Of a stretch of DNA of 64,000 bases, positions 1-8,460 are shown one piece after another (the first letter of the stretch is position 1; each line of letters opens with the position of its first letter). The notes beneath the pieces were generated by a model. The model was not told where the DNA came from. It did not search any database and saw nothing but the letters and a program-made list of their open reading frames with translations. Position numbers and translations under genes: made by a program. The DNA is taken from assembly GCF_014697415.1 (NCBI RefSeq), contig NZ_JACJRT010000004.1:1-64000 (forward strand), written 5' to 3'. The DNA is from Cyanobium sp. FACHB-13342 (GTDB taxonomy: Bacteria; Cyanobacteriota; Cyanobacteriia; PCC-6307; Cyanobiaceae).

Positions 1-106
1 GCACACCGAACCAGCCCACGTACAGGCGGTTGTTGGTGGAGGTGACCCACTCGCAGAACTGGTTCCACGCAGAAGCGCCTTGGCGCTGCTGAATAGTGGT
101 TGTCAT
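1..106 (-). CDS. psbA: Photosystem II D1 protein, N-terminal fragment (runs off window)
   Basis: Only the first 35 codons lie in the window; the gene continues beyond base 1. The translation starts MTTTIQQRQ and continues with [19 protein letters not shown], the invariant stromal N-terminus of the D1 reaction-centre protein of photosystem II. D1 binds the P680 chlorophylls, the Mn cluster ligands and QB in the thylakoid membrane. The start is the ATG at 104-106. Residue 130 (Gln/Glu, which separates low- and high-light D1 forms) is outside the window, so the isoform cannot be told. The gene diverges from cofG with about 150 bp between starts. Confidence 0.96.
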   Translation of the reverse strand, partial: MTTTIQQRQGASAWNQFCEWVTSTNNRLYVGWFGV

Positions 107-146
107 GAGAACGAGAGAAGGGTGTTCCAGAGGAACGGGTATGGAG

Positions 147-160
147 GGCGGTAAACCGCC
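147..160 (-). promoter_or_regulatory. Small inverted repeat in the psbA upstream region
   Basis: GGCGG-TTTA-CCGCC reads as a 5-bp stem with a 4-nt loop about 41 nt upstream of the psbA ATG. It is likely inside the psbA 5' leader, given usual psbA leader lengths. A GTTACA element lies further upstream on the minus strand near 200-206; it resembles half of an RpaB HLR1 site, but no second repeat is convincing. The psbA promoter itself could not be placed with confidence. Confidence 0.3.
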
Positions 161-259
161 AGGGCGAAAACCGCCGGACGGAATCCCATCACACGCAACT
201 GTAACGGAAGATTGCGGCACTGGTGAGAAGGTCGCCGCCTGGGCGCCCCAGCGCTGCTG

Positions 260-1273
260 ATGGCTCCAATAAGCCCTGCTGATGTGTACCGCGGGGGCGG
301 CGCGATCACTTGGAGTCCCAGCGTCACGCTGGTGCCCACCCGGAGCTGCTTCAACGCCTGCGGCTATTGCAGCTTTCGCAGGCCCGCCAATCCCGTCGAT
401 CCCCTGGCGGATGCCTTGCCTGATGGCGAGGCCCGGGCGGTTCTGGGGGCCCGGCCCCAGGCCGCCGAGGTGCTGCTGCTCAGCGGCGAGGTCTCGCCCA
501 GCTCTCCCCATCGGCGCGCCTGGTTGGCCCGCCTGCAGGCGCTCAGTCGGCTGGCCTGGGCGGCGGGCCGATTGCCCCACACCAATGCGGGTCCCCTGTC
601 CCTGGCGGAGATGGCGGCCCTGGGCCGGCTCAACGCTTCGATGGGGCTCATGCTGGAGGGGCTTGGCCCCGCCTATGACGCCCTGCACCGCCGGGCACCG
701 AGCAAGCGGCTGGAGGTGCGGTTGGCCCAGCTGGAGCAGGCCGGGCGGCTGGGGATTCCCTTCACCAGCGGGTTGTTGCTGGGGGTGGGGGAGAGCCAGG
801 CCGATCGCCGCGAGGCGCTGGAGGTACTGGCCAGGCTGCAGCGGCGCTGGGGCCATCTGCAGGAGGTGATCCTGCAGCCCTTCCGGCCCGATGGCGCCAC
901 GGCCGAGCGGCTCACCGCAGCGGAGCAGGCCGACCTGCTCGGCACCATCGCCGAGGCCCGCAGGACCCTGCCCCCGGAGGTGCATCTGCAGATGCCGCCG
1001 AACCTCTGGCCCCTGGAGGCCTTGCCTGCGGCCCTGGCGGCCGGCATTGACGATCTGGGCGGGATCGACAGCGGCGATGTGATCAATCCCGCCTATCCCC
1101 AGCCCACGCCCACTGAGTTGGCGGCTGTTCTGGCGCGTTCCGGCTACCGATTGGTGCCTCGGTTGTGCGTGCATCCGGCCTGGCAGTCCTGGCTGCCCGC
1201 TGCCATTCAGGAGCAGGCCCGCCGCGCCGAATCCAGGTTGTTAGCGTCCATCTCTTCGGGCCCCTGGAGTTAA
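260..1273 (+). CDS. cofG: 7,8-didemethyl-8-hydroxy-5-deazariboflavin (FO) synthase subunit 1, radical SAM
   Basis: 337 aa. The radical SAM cluster motif CFNACGYC gives Cys30, Cys34 and Cys37 (CX3CX2C), and the C-terminal part has the CofG-type [11 protein letters not shown] segment. CofG and CofH together make FO, the deazaflavin core of F420; in cyanobacteria FO serves mainly as the antenna chromophore of DNA photolyases (family knowledge). CofH is not in this window. The ATG at 260 fits the family N-terminus. The next radical SAM gene starts 5 bp after the stop, suggesting co-transcription. The neighbouring divergent psbA fits a light-related setting but does not prove a functional link. 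Confidence 0.9.
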   Translation: MAPISPADVYRGGGAITWSPSVTLVPTRSCFNACGYCSFRRPANPVDPLADALPDGEARAVLGARPQAAEVLLLSGEVSPSSPHRRAWLARLQALSRLAWAAGRLPHTNAGPLSLAEMAALGRLNASMGLMLEGLGPAYDALHRRAPSKRLEVRLAQLEQAGRLGIPFTSGLLLGVGESQADRREALEVLARLQRRWGHLQEVILQPFRPDGATAERLTAAEQADLLGTIAEARRTLPPEVHLQMPPNLWPLEALPAALAAGIDDLGGIDSGDVINPAYPQPTPTELAAVLARSGYRLVPRLCVHPAWQSWLPAAIQEQARRAESRLLASISSGPWS

Positions 1274-1278
1274 CGGCC

Positions 1279-2859
1279 GTGAGCACCACGAGCGACCACC
1301 GGGTGCTGCTGGTACGGCTGCCCTGCAACCCCATCTTCCCGATCGGCCCCATCTATTTGGCCGATCACCTGCACAAGCAATTCGGGGAGATGCCCCAGCG
1401 CATCCTCGACCTGGCCGCGGTGCCCTTGCTCGATGTGGAGCGGGTGTTGCTCCAGGTGGTGGCGGCGTTCCGCCCCACCCTGCTGGTGTTTTCCTGGCGC
1501 GACATCCAGATCTACGCGCCGGTGGATGGCCGGGGGGGCAATCCCCTGCAGAACTCCTTTGAGGTGTTCTATGCCCGCAACCCCCTGCGACGGCTGCGGG
1601 GGGCCTGGGGCGGTTTGCAGTTGATGGCGTCGTTCTACGGCGAGCTGTGGCGCAATCTGCGGCTGGTGCGTCGGGGGTTGCGCCGGGCCCGCCGCTTCCA
1701 CCCTGAAGCGCGCGCCGTGATCGGCGGCGGGGCGGTGAGCGTGTTCTACGAGCAGCTGGGCCGCAAGCTCCCGAAGGGCACCGTGGTGTCGGTGGGCGAA
1801 GGCGAGCCCCTCCTGGAGAAGCTGATCCGCGGTGACTCCATCGCCGGTGAACGCTGCTTCGTGGTGGGCGAAGCGCCCCGGGCGGGGTTGATCCATGAGC
1901 AGCCGGCGGGCATGGAGAAAACCGCCTGCAACTACGCCTATATCGCTGAGATCTGGCCCCAACTCGACTGGTATCTCGACGGCGGCGACTTCTACGTGGG
2001 CGTGCAGACCAAGCGCGGCTGTCCCCACAACTGCTGCTATTGCGTGTACACGGTGGTGGAGGGCAAGGCGGTGCGGGTGAACCCCGTCGAGGAGGTGATC
2101 GCAGAGATGGGCCAGCTCTATGCCAAGGGGGTGCGCGGCTTCTGGTTCACCGATGCCCAGTTCATCCCCGCGCGCCGCTACATCGAGGATGCCAAGCAGC
2201 TGCTCCGAGCCATCCAGGCCCAGGGCTGGAACGACATCCGCTGGGCCGCCTACATCCGGGCCGACAACCTCGACGCCGAGCTGGCGGAGCTGATGGTGGC
2301 CACCGGCATGGACTACTTCGAGATCGGCATCACCTCCGGCTCCCAGGAGCTCGTGCGAAAGATGCGCATGGGCTACAACCTGCGCACCGTGCTGGAGAAC
2401 TGCCGCCTGCTGGCGCGGGCCGGCTTCCGCGAGCACGTGTCGGTGAACTACTCGTTCAACGTGATCGACGAGCGGCCCGAGACGATCCGCCAGACCGTGG
2501 CCTACCACCGCGAGCTCGAACGCATCTTCGGGGCCGACAAGGTGGAGCCGGCCATCTTCTTCATCGGCCTGCAGCCCCACACCCATCTGGAGCAGTACGG
2601 CTTCGACCAAGGCCTCATCCAGCCCGGTTACAACCCGATGAGCATGTTGCCCTGGACGGCCCGCCAGCTGCTCTGGAACCCTGAGCCCATGGGCAGCACC
2701 TTCGGCCGCATCTGCCTGGAGGCGTTCGAGCGCAACCCCGCCGATTTCGGTCGCACGGTGATGGATCTGCTCGAGCGCGACTACGGATTGGCTCCCCTCG
2801 AGGAGGCGTTGCACGCGCCGGTGGAGGGGCGCAAAGCCCTGGCTACGGCGACCCGTTAG
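1279..2859 (+). CDS. B12-binding-type radical SAM protein (cyanobacterial, light-acclimation family)
   Basis: 526 aa from the GTG at 1279, five bases after cofG. An open frame extends further upstream, but that part overlaps cofG. Residues 1-200 resemble a degenerate cobalamin-binding fold (PCNPIFPIGPIYLADHL, then a VIGGGAVSVF segment). The radical SAM cluster is CPHNCCYC at Cys248, Cys252 and Cys255, followed by a TIM-barrel half with the FEIGITSGSQELVRKM segment typical of B12-dependent members. The substrate is unknown. I recall cyanobacterial homologues named 'photosystem II high light acclimation radical SAM protein', unverified here; the location beside psbA agrees. The 3' end overlaps the convergent CPBP gene by 17 bp. 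Confidence 0.8.
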   Translation: MSTTSDHRVLLVRLPCNPIFPIGPIYLADHLHKQFGEMPQRILDLAAVPLLDVERVLLQVVAAFRPTLLVFSWRDIQIYAPVDGRGGNPLQNSFEVFYARNPLRRLRGAWGGLQLMASFYGELWRNLRLVRRGLRRARRFHPEARAVIGGGAVSVFYEQLGRKLPKGTVVSVGEGEPLLEKLIRGDSIAGERCFVVGEAPRAGLIHEQPAGMEKTACNYAYIAEIWPQLDWYLDGGDFYVGVQTKRGCPHNCCYCVYTVVEGKAVRVNPVEEVIAEMGQLYAKGVRGFWFTDAQFIPARRYIEDAKQLLRAIQAQGWNDIRWAAYIRADNLDAELAELMVATGMDYFEIGITSGSQELVRKMRMGYNLRTVLENCRLLARAGFREHVSVNYSFNVIDERPETIRQTVAYHRELERIFGADKVEPAIFFIGLQPHTHLEQYGFDQGLIQPGYNPMSMLPWTARQLLWNPEPMGSTFGRICLEAFERNPADFGRTVMDLLERDYGLAPLEEALHAPVEGRKALATATR

Positions 2860-3691
2860 CGCCATTCCACCAGCGGCGGCGCACCCAGAGCAGGGCCGCC
2901 AGGCCGATCCAGCCGATCAGGCCGCCGATCGGGTTGATGTCGGCGCCACCGGGCCCCACCCACCAGGCGGGTGCCGCCGGGGAGATTTGCAGCAATCCCT
3001 TCTGCACCAGAAACCAGCCCCCCACCAGGCCGCCGTGGAGGCCGACGGCCCCCCACAGGGAGCCCCCATCGGCGCGGCGCTGCAGGGCCAGCACCAATCC
3101 CAGCAGCACCAGTCCCCCCAACAGGCCTACCGCCTCCAGGCCAGGGGCGCGATACCACGGGTGCAGCAGGGCAAAGATCACGGCCTGCAGGAGCAAGGCC
3201 CGCCTGGGGCCCACCAGCAGGTCCAGTTCGCCCCAGAGCCAGCCGCGAAACAGCAGCTCTTCAGCGAAGCCAACCCCGATCAGCAGCAACAGGCCGTTGA
3301 GGAGCAGGGCGCCATGCACTTCACCCAGCCACTGGGCCTGGCCGGCCAGCAGCAGGGCCCCGGCCACCAGCACCAGCAGGGCCAGGGCCTTGAGCAGGCC
3401 GCGAACGCCGCTGCGGAGAGCGACGGCTGGGGGGACGGCCACGCCCAGCCGCGCCCAGGGGTGGGGCTCTTGCCAGACGCGCCGCAGGCGCATGGGCAGG
3501 CTGACCAGGAGCAACAGCAGCGCCACCACCAGCCCGGCCAGGTCAACCTGGTCAGAGCGCCAGCCAGGGGCCACCAGGGCCAGGGGACGGGACACCAGCC
3601 ATCCAGCGGCATAGAGCAGGGGCACGTACAGCAGGGTGCCCCAGCCATGGGGCCGGATCGCGTGGGGCACCTCGGCTGAGGGCGGAGCCAT
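2843..3691 (-). CDS. CPBP-family intramembrane metalloprotease
   Basis: 282 aa and strongly hydrophobic, with about six to eight predicted membrane helices. It carries the CPBP (Abi) signature: Glu144-Glu145 with Arg149 (FAEELLFRGW), His177 in the FALLHPW motif, and a later GLHGG motif near residue 218. The family includes Rce1-type prenyl-protein proteases; most cyanobacterial members have no known substrate. It is the last gene of a dapL-clpS-CPBP minus-strand cluster, and its ATG (3689-3691) directly abuts the clpS stop codon, so translational coupling is likely. The 3' end overlaps the convergent radical SAM gene. Confidence 0.85.
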   Translation of the reverse strand: MAPPSAEVPHAIRPHGWGTLLYVPLLYAAGWLVSRPLALVAPGWRSDQVDLAGLVVALLLLLVSLPMRLRRVWQEPHPWARLGVAVPPAVALRSGVRGLLKALALLVLVAGALLLAGQAQWLGEVHGALLLNGLLLLIGVGFAEELLFRGWLWGELDLLVGPRRALLLQAVIFALLHPWYRAPGLEAVGLLGGLVLLGLVLALQRRADGGSLWGAVGLHGGLVGGWFLVQKGLLQISPAAPAWWVGPGGADINPIGGLIGWIGLAALLWVRRRWWNGANGSP

Positions 3692-4036
3692 TCAGGTTTC
3701 CGGCTCGAGGCTGCTGCTCAGGCCCTTGGCCTTGAGGGTTTCGCAGTAGAACTCCGCCGGCTCCAGATCGCAGACGATCACCAGGCCCACGCCAGTGTTG
3801 TGGGCCTCCAGCATCACGGCGATCGCGTCCTGCTCGCTGAGGCTGGGCACCACCTGACGCAAGGTGCTCACCACGTATTCCATGGTGTTCACCGGGTCGT
3901 TGTGGAGCAACACCTTGTAGCGGGGAGACGGCTTGCGCACCCGCTCTGGAGCCTTCTCCATCACAGCCGCTCCGCCGCTTTCGCGGCCCGGGCTCTGGCT
4001 GGCGACTGGTTGGGAGGTCATGGCCGCTGGTGTCAT
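3692..4036 (-). CDS. clpS: ATP-dependent Clp protease adaptor ClpS
   Basis: 114 aa from ATG 4036; a second in-frame ATG at 4021 would give 109 aa. The ClpS core is clear: YKVLLHNDPVNTMEYVV (residues 40-56), then an acidic helix with EAHNTGVGLVIVCDLEPAEFY. ClpS hands N-end-rule substrates to the ClpA/ClpC N-domain and blocks other substrates; HNDPVNTMEYV forms the N-degron pocket region. The first 30 or so residues are low-complexity. The gene lies 13 bp after dapL and abuts the CPBP protease start. Upstream in-frame codons reach into dapL but are not needed for the family fold. Confidence 0.92.
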   Translation of the reverse strand: MTPAAMTSQPVASQSPGRESGGAAVMEKAPERVRKPSPRYKVLLHNDPVNTMEYVVSTLRQVVPSLSEQDAIAVMLEAHNTGVGLVIVCDLEPAEFYCETLKAKGLSSSLEPET

Positions 4037-4049
4037 GACAACGGTTCCA

Positions 4050-5276
4050 TTAAAGGGCGCGGATGCGCCGCATGGCTTCTTCCACGTTCTCGCGACTGTT
4101 GAAGGCCGAGAGGCGGAAGTAGCCCTCGCCGGCGGCGCCGAAACCGCTGCCGGGGGTGCCCACCACATTCGCTTTGCTGAGCAGACGATCGAAAAATCCC
4201 CAGGAATCCAGGCCCTCCGGCGTTTTCAGCCACACGTAGGGGGCCTGCTCGCCGCCATACACCTGCAAGCCGGCCGCCTGCAGCTCCCGGCGGATGATCG
4301 CGGCGTTCTCCATGTAGAAGCCAATTAGCGCCTTCACCTGGGCCTTGCCCTCGGGCGAATACACGGCTTCGGCCCCGCGCTGCACGATGTAGCTGACGCC
4401 GTTGAATTTGGTGCACTGGCGCCGGTTCCACAGGCCCCAGAGCTCCACGCGCTCGCCGTTGGCCGCCGTGCCCATCAGGCCGCGGGGCACCACGGTGAGG
4501 GCGCAGCGGGTGCCGGTGAATCCGGCGTTCTTGGAGAAGGAGCGGAACTCGATCGCGCACTCGCGGGCGCCCTCGATCTCATAGATCGAGTGGGGCAGGG
4601 AGGGATCCTGAATGAAGGCCTCGTAGGCGGCGTCGAACAGGATCAGGGCGCCATGGGCGCGGGCGTAGTCCACCCAGGCCTGGAGCTGCGCCTTCGTTGC
4701 CACCGCGCCGGTGGGGTTGTTGGGGAAGCACAGGTAGATCAGATCCACCGGTGCGTTGGGGATTTCCGCTGTGAAACCGTTTTCGGCGTTGATGGGCAGG
4801 TAGGTGAGGCCGCCGTACTGGCCGGCGTCATCGGCGTCGCCGGTGCGCCCCGCCATCACGTTGCTGTCCACGTACACCGGATACACCGGGTCGGTCACGG
4901 CGATGCGGTTGCCCTCGCCCAGGATGTCGAGAATGTTGGAGCTGTCGCACTTCGAGCCGTCCGACACGAAGATCTCCTCGGCCGTGATCTGGCAGCCGCG
5001 GGACTGGAAGTCGTGCTGGGCAATCGCTTCGCGCAGCCAGAGATAGCCCTGCTCGGGCCCGTAGCCGTGGAAGCCTTCACGGGTGCCCATCTCGTCGATG
5101 GCGGCCTTCATGGCGGTGCGGCAGGCCTCCGGCAGCGGCTCGGTGACATCACCGATGCCCAGACGGATGATCGGTGCACTGGGGTTGGCTTCGCTGAAGG
5201 CCTTCACCCGCCTGCCGATCTCCGGGAACAGGTAGCCCGCCTTGAGCTTGAGGTAGTTGCCGTTGACCTGGGCCAT
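4050..5276 (-). CDS. dapL: LL-diaminopimelate aminotransferase
   Basis: 408 aa, the usual DapL length, starting [20 protein letters not shown]. DapL is a class I/II PLP aminotransferase that converts tetrahydrodipicolinate directly to LL-diaminopimelate with glutamate as donor. This is the one-step lysine/peptidoglycan route used by cyanobacteria, plants and chlamydiae. Visible motifs are [10 protein letters not shown], the [10 protein letters not shown] cofactor loop, DAAYE, and [13 protein letters not shown] with the PLP lysine at about Lys249. It is first in a minus-strand cluster with clpS. The start ATG at 5274-5276 is about 95 bp from the divergent radical SAM gene. Confidence 0.96.
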   Translation of the reverse strand: MAQVNGNYLKLKAGYLFPEIGRRVKAFSEANPSAPIIRLGIGDVTEPLPEACRTAMKAAIDEMGTREGFHGYGPEQGYLWLREAIAQHDFQSRGCQITAEEIFVSDGSKCDSSNILDILGEGNRIAVTDPVYPVYVDSNVMAGRTGDADDAGQYGGLTYLPINAENGFTAEIPNAPVDLIYLCFPNNPTGAVATKAQLQAWVDYARAHGALILFDAAYEAFIQDPSLPHSIYEIEGARECAIEFRSFSKNAGFTGTRCALTVVPRGLMGTAANGERVELWGLWNRRQCTKFNGVSYIVQRGAEAVYSPEGKAQVKALIGFYMENAAIIRRELQAAGLQVYGGEQAPYVWLKTPEGLDSWGFFDRLLSKANVVGTPGSGFGAAGEGYFRLSAFNSRENVEEAMRRIRAL

Positions 5277-5372
5277 GGAAGAAGAATGTCGCGGACGGAA
5301 GGGAATGGCGGGATTGTCCTATGGCGGGTGGCGCTGCATACGATCAAGGCAGCTCCCCAGCCGCCCGCATCT

Positions 5373-8063
5373 GTGACTGTCGTCCCCGTCGAGGCGCCCC
5401 AAGATGGTCCAGTGGCGGCCCCAGTGGATTTCCCCACCCTCGTCGACCTGGAGATCAGCAAGCCGGCCCGCTACCTGGGCAATGAGCTGGGGGTGCGTGA
5501 GCGGGATTGGGCGGCCGACTGGCCAGCTGCCGGCGTGCGCTGGGCGCTCACCTACCCCGAGGTCTACGAGGTGGGCGCCAGCAACAGCGGCCACATCATT
5601 CTCTATTCGATCCTCAACAGCCTCCCCGGCCAGCTGTGCGACCGCAGCTACCTGCCGGCGCCGGATTTGGCGGCTCGCCTGCGGGAGCGCGGGGTGCCCC
5701 TGTTTGCGGTGGAGAGCCGCCGGCCCCTGGCCGCCTTCGACATCCTGGGCTTCTCGCTCAGCTACGAGCTGGGCGGCACCAACATCCTCGAGATGCTGGA
5801 GCTGGCTGGCATTCCGATCCATGCTGCCGACCGCGGCGACCTGCCCCTCAGCCACCCGGCGGCGCCGCCGCTGATCTTCGCCGGAGGGCCCACCGCCACC
5901 AGCAACCCGGAGCCCTTCGCCGCCTTCTTCGACTTCATCGCCCTGGGCGACGGCGAGGAGTTGTTGCCGGAGATCGGTCTGGTGGTGGCCGAGGCTCGCG
6001 CTGCCGGTCTGACACGTCTCGAGCTGTTGCGTGACCTGGCCCAAGTGCCAGGGGTCTATGTGCCCAGCTTGTATGCCCCAGGTGCCGATGGGGTGGCGCT
6101 CGAGCCGCTGGAGCCCGGTCTTCCGGCGCGGATTCAGCGCCGCACGGCCACGCCGATGCCCCATTACGCCATGGGGCTCGTGCCCCACATCGAAACGGTG
6201 CACGACCGGCTCACGGTGGAGATCCGCCGCGGCTGCACCCGCGGCTGCCGCTTCTGCCAGCCCGGCATGCTCACCCGCCCCGCCCGCGACGTCGAGCCCG
6301 AGGCGGTGGTGGAGGCGGTGGAAGAGGGCATGCGGCGCACGGGCTACAGCGATTTCTCCCTGCTGTCGCTGAGCTGTTCCGACTACCTGGCCCTGCCAGC
6401 GGTGGGCGTTGAGCTGCGCAACCGCTTAGCAGACCAGAACGTGAGCCTCACCCTGCCCAGCCAGCGGGTGGACCGCTTCGATCAAAACATTGCCCACATC
6501 CTCGGGGGAACGAGAAAGGGCGGACTCACCTTCGCCCCCGAGGCCGGCAGCCAGCGCCTGCGCGACATCGTCAACAAGGGGCTCACTGATGCCGAGCTGC
6601 TGGCCGGGATCCGCATGGCGATGGAGAACGGCTACCGCAAGGTGAAGCTCTATTTCATGATCGGCCTGCCGGGGGAAACCGACGCCGACGTGCTCGGCAT
6701 CGCCGACACCTGTCAGGCCCTGCAGCGGCAGTGTGCCGATCTGGGCCGGTTGGAGCTGAATCTGACGATCAGCAACTTCACCCCCAAGCCCCACACGCCG
6801 TTCCAGTGGCACAGCGTCAGCACCGCGGAGTTTCGGCGGCGCCAGGAGTTGTTGCGCCGGGCCCTGCGTCAGCTGCGCGGCCTCAAGACCAACTTCACCG
6901 ACGTGCGCCTCTCGGCGGTGGAAGATTTTGTTGGCCGCGGCGACCGGCGTGTCTCGGCGGTGATTGAGGCGGCCTGGCGGGCTGGGGCGGGTCTCGATGC
7001 CTGGTTTGAGTCGGCGGAGCGCAGCTATGCCGCCTGGACTGGTGCCATCGAGGCGGCGGGTCTGGGGGGGCGCTACCGCCAGTTGGAGCTCGGCGCCTGG
7101 AGCGCGGCTGAGGCGATGGAGGCGGCGGATCTGGAGGGCTTCTGCCGCCAGAGCCTGCCCTGGGACCACATCGATTCGGGCCTCGACAAGCGCTGGCTGG
7201 CGGAGGATCTCCAGCGGGCCCTGGCCGCGGCCGTTGTCCCCGACTGTTCTTTTGAGGGCTGCAGCAGCTGCGGCGTGTGTGGTCCGGAGCTCGGCCACAA
7301 CGTGGTGATTCCGCCGCCGGCGATTCCGGTCGCCTTGCCCCAGCGCGCCCCGGCCAGTGAGCGGGTGGATCGGCTGCGGATCGGTTTCACCAAATCGGGC
7401 TCCCTGGCCCTGATCAGCCACCTCGACACCCTGCGGATGTTGGAGCGGGCCCTGCGTCGCTCCGGGCTGCCGGTGAGCTTCACCGGCGGCTTCCACCCCC
7501 TGCCGCGGCTGCAGCTGGCCCTGCCCTTGCCCCTGGGGGTGGAGGGTTATGGCGAGTGGCTCGACCTGGAGTTCACCGAGGAGGTGGATCCGGCCCAGGT
7601 GCGGGAGCGGCTGCAACCCCAGCTGCCCCCTGAATTCCAGCTGCTTTCGATGGCCCGGGTCCCGGTGTTCGGGGTGAGCCTGTCCCAGGAGCTGGAGTCT
7701 GCCCAGTGGACCTTCCTGCTCCAGCCCCAGGGGGGAGAGCCGGTGGAGCCCGAGCAGTGGCAGGGGGCGCGCGCCGCCCTGCTGGCGGCTGAGACCTTGG
7801 TCTGGCATGACACGGATAAAAAAGGTCGTCCCCGCAGTCGGGATTGCCGGCCCTTTCTGCTGGATCTGCAGATGCCCGCCGCGTCAGATGGCACCCAGCC
7901 GTGCAGCTTGAGGGCTGCGATCGATGCCTCCGGGCGCAGTCTGCGGCCTGAGCAGGTGCAGCACTGGATCGCTGAGCGCCTGGGCCAATCCCTCGTGTTG
8001 AGAGCTCTGCGCCGCCAGGCCCTTGTGCTGAAGCCAGTGCTAATATCCATCCAAGGCGAATAG
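5373..8063 (+). CDS. Radical SAM protein (TIGR03960-like) fused to a DUF2344/TIGR03936 domain
   Basis: 896 aa from GTG 5373; other in-frame GTGs (5412, 5424) are possible, and the open frame runs on upstream through dapL. Residues 60-200 form a B12-binding-like segment. The radical SAM motif CTRGCRFC supplies Cys288, Cys292 and Cys295, followed by GLTFAPEAGSQRLRDIVNKG. A cysteine cluster (CSFEGCSSCGVCG) near residue 630 precedes the DUF2344 domain (from about residue 664, LRIGFTKSGSLALISHLDTLR). Many bacteria encode the two domains together next to rne/rng, as here; a tRNA or rRNA modification role is often supposed but unproven. The terminal codons overlap a TAATAT element that could belong to the rne promoter. 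Confidence 0.82.
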   Translation: MTVVPVEAPQDGPVAAPVDFPTLVDLEISKPARYLGNELGVRERDWAADWPAAGVRWALTYPEVYEVGASNSGHIILYSILNSLPGQLCDRSYLPAPDLAARLRERGVPLFAVESRRPLAAFDILGFSLSYELGGTNILEMLELAGIPIHAADRGDLPLSHPAAPPLIFAGGPTATSNPEPFAAFFDFIALGDGEELLPEIGLVVAEARAAGLTRLELLRDLAQVPGVYVPSLYAPGADGVALEPLEPGLPARIQRRTATPMPHYAMGLVPHIETVHDRLTVEIRRGCTRGCRFCQPGMLTRPARDVEPEAVVEAVEEGMRRTGYSDFSLLSLSCSDYLALPAVGVELRNRLADQNVSLTLPSQRVDRFDQNIAHILGGTRKGGLTFAPEAGSQRLRDIVNKGLTDAELLAGIRMAMENGYRKVKLYFMIGLPGETDADVLGIADTCQALQRQCADLGRLELNLTISNFTPKPHTPFQWHSVSTAEFRRRQELLRRALRQLRGLKTNFTDVRLSAVEDFVGRGDRRVSAVIEAAWRAGAGLDAWFESAERSYAAWTGAIEAAGLGGRYRQLELGAWSAAEAMEAADLEGFCRQSLPWDHIDSGLDKRWLAEDLQRALAAAVVPDCSFEGCSSCGVCGPELGHNVVIPPPAIPVALPQRAPASERVDRLRIGFTKSGSLALISHLDTLRMLERALRRSGLPVSFTGGFHPLPRLQLALPLPLGVEGYGEWLDLEFTEEVDPAQVRERLQPQLPPEFQLLSMARVPVFGVSLSQELESAQWTFLLQPQGGEPVEPEQWQGARAALLAAETLVWHDTDKKGRPRSRDCRPFLLDLQMPAASDGTQPCSLRAAIDASGRSLRPEQVQHWIAERLGQSLVLRALRRQALVLKPVLISIQGE

Positions 8064-8460
8064 CTTGTGAATTCCGACGTTTTTTTCGGAGTCCTCAGCT
8101 GCCGGTAGCCAGATTCGCTGGTTTCACCGCCCCAGGGCACCCCTGCCCCAGTCTTCGCCCCACTGCTTTCAAGAAGTTCCATTCCTGAAAGCTGTTCCGC
8201 GGCAGTTGATGCGCGGCTGAATCAGAACAGCATTTTTCGCAGCAACGCCTCCCGGGCTGTCCGGTTTCCCGGTAACCCGGTTGCTCCAGGCCCTTCTCCA
8301 GGCCGATTGATTTGACGGGCTGACGACAGCCCCACCGCATTGCATGACCCGGGATCGGCAGAGCCCCCATCCGGTTCCGCCCAGCCCAGATCTGGTCAAG
8401 CCAGATCCAGTCCATTGAGTTCTCCCCTGGCCGGGCCCATCGGGCCCTATCCCTCTCCCC
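8064..8460 (+). promoter_or_regulatory. rne 5' leader / intergenic region
   Basis: 397 bp without a gene. A TAATAT box at 8041-8046 could be a -10 element, giving a leader of about 400 nt, but no clear -35 was found. Near the 5' end a weak 5-bp hairpin (TCCGA 8073-8077 / TCGGA 8086-8090) puts a T run in its loop, and a second T run lies at about 8231-8235. Near the start codon, GATCTGG/CCAGATC (8389-8407) and GGGCCC/GGGCCC (8433-8447) form hairpins. The start lacks a Shine-Dalgarno sequence. RNase E in several bacteria controls its own mRNA through leader U-runs and hairpins; that this happens here is inference. Confidence 0.5.

Noticed and set aside
200-206. GTTACA half-site upstream of psbA as an HLR1 element
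   Set aside because: No second repeat at the required spacing, so not reported as an RpaB site.
1270-2865. Long minus-strand open frame of 531 codons opposite the radical SAM gene
   Set aside because: His/Gly/Val-rich shadow typical of antisense frames in GC-rich DNA; the plus strand encodes a recognisable radical SAM protein.
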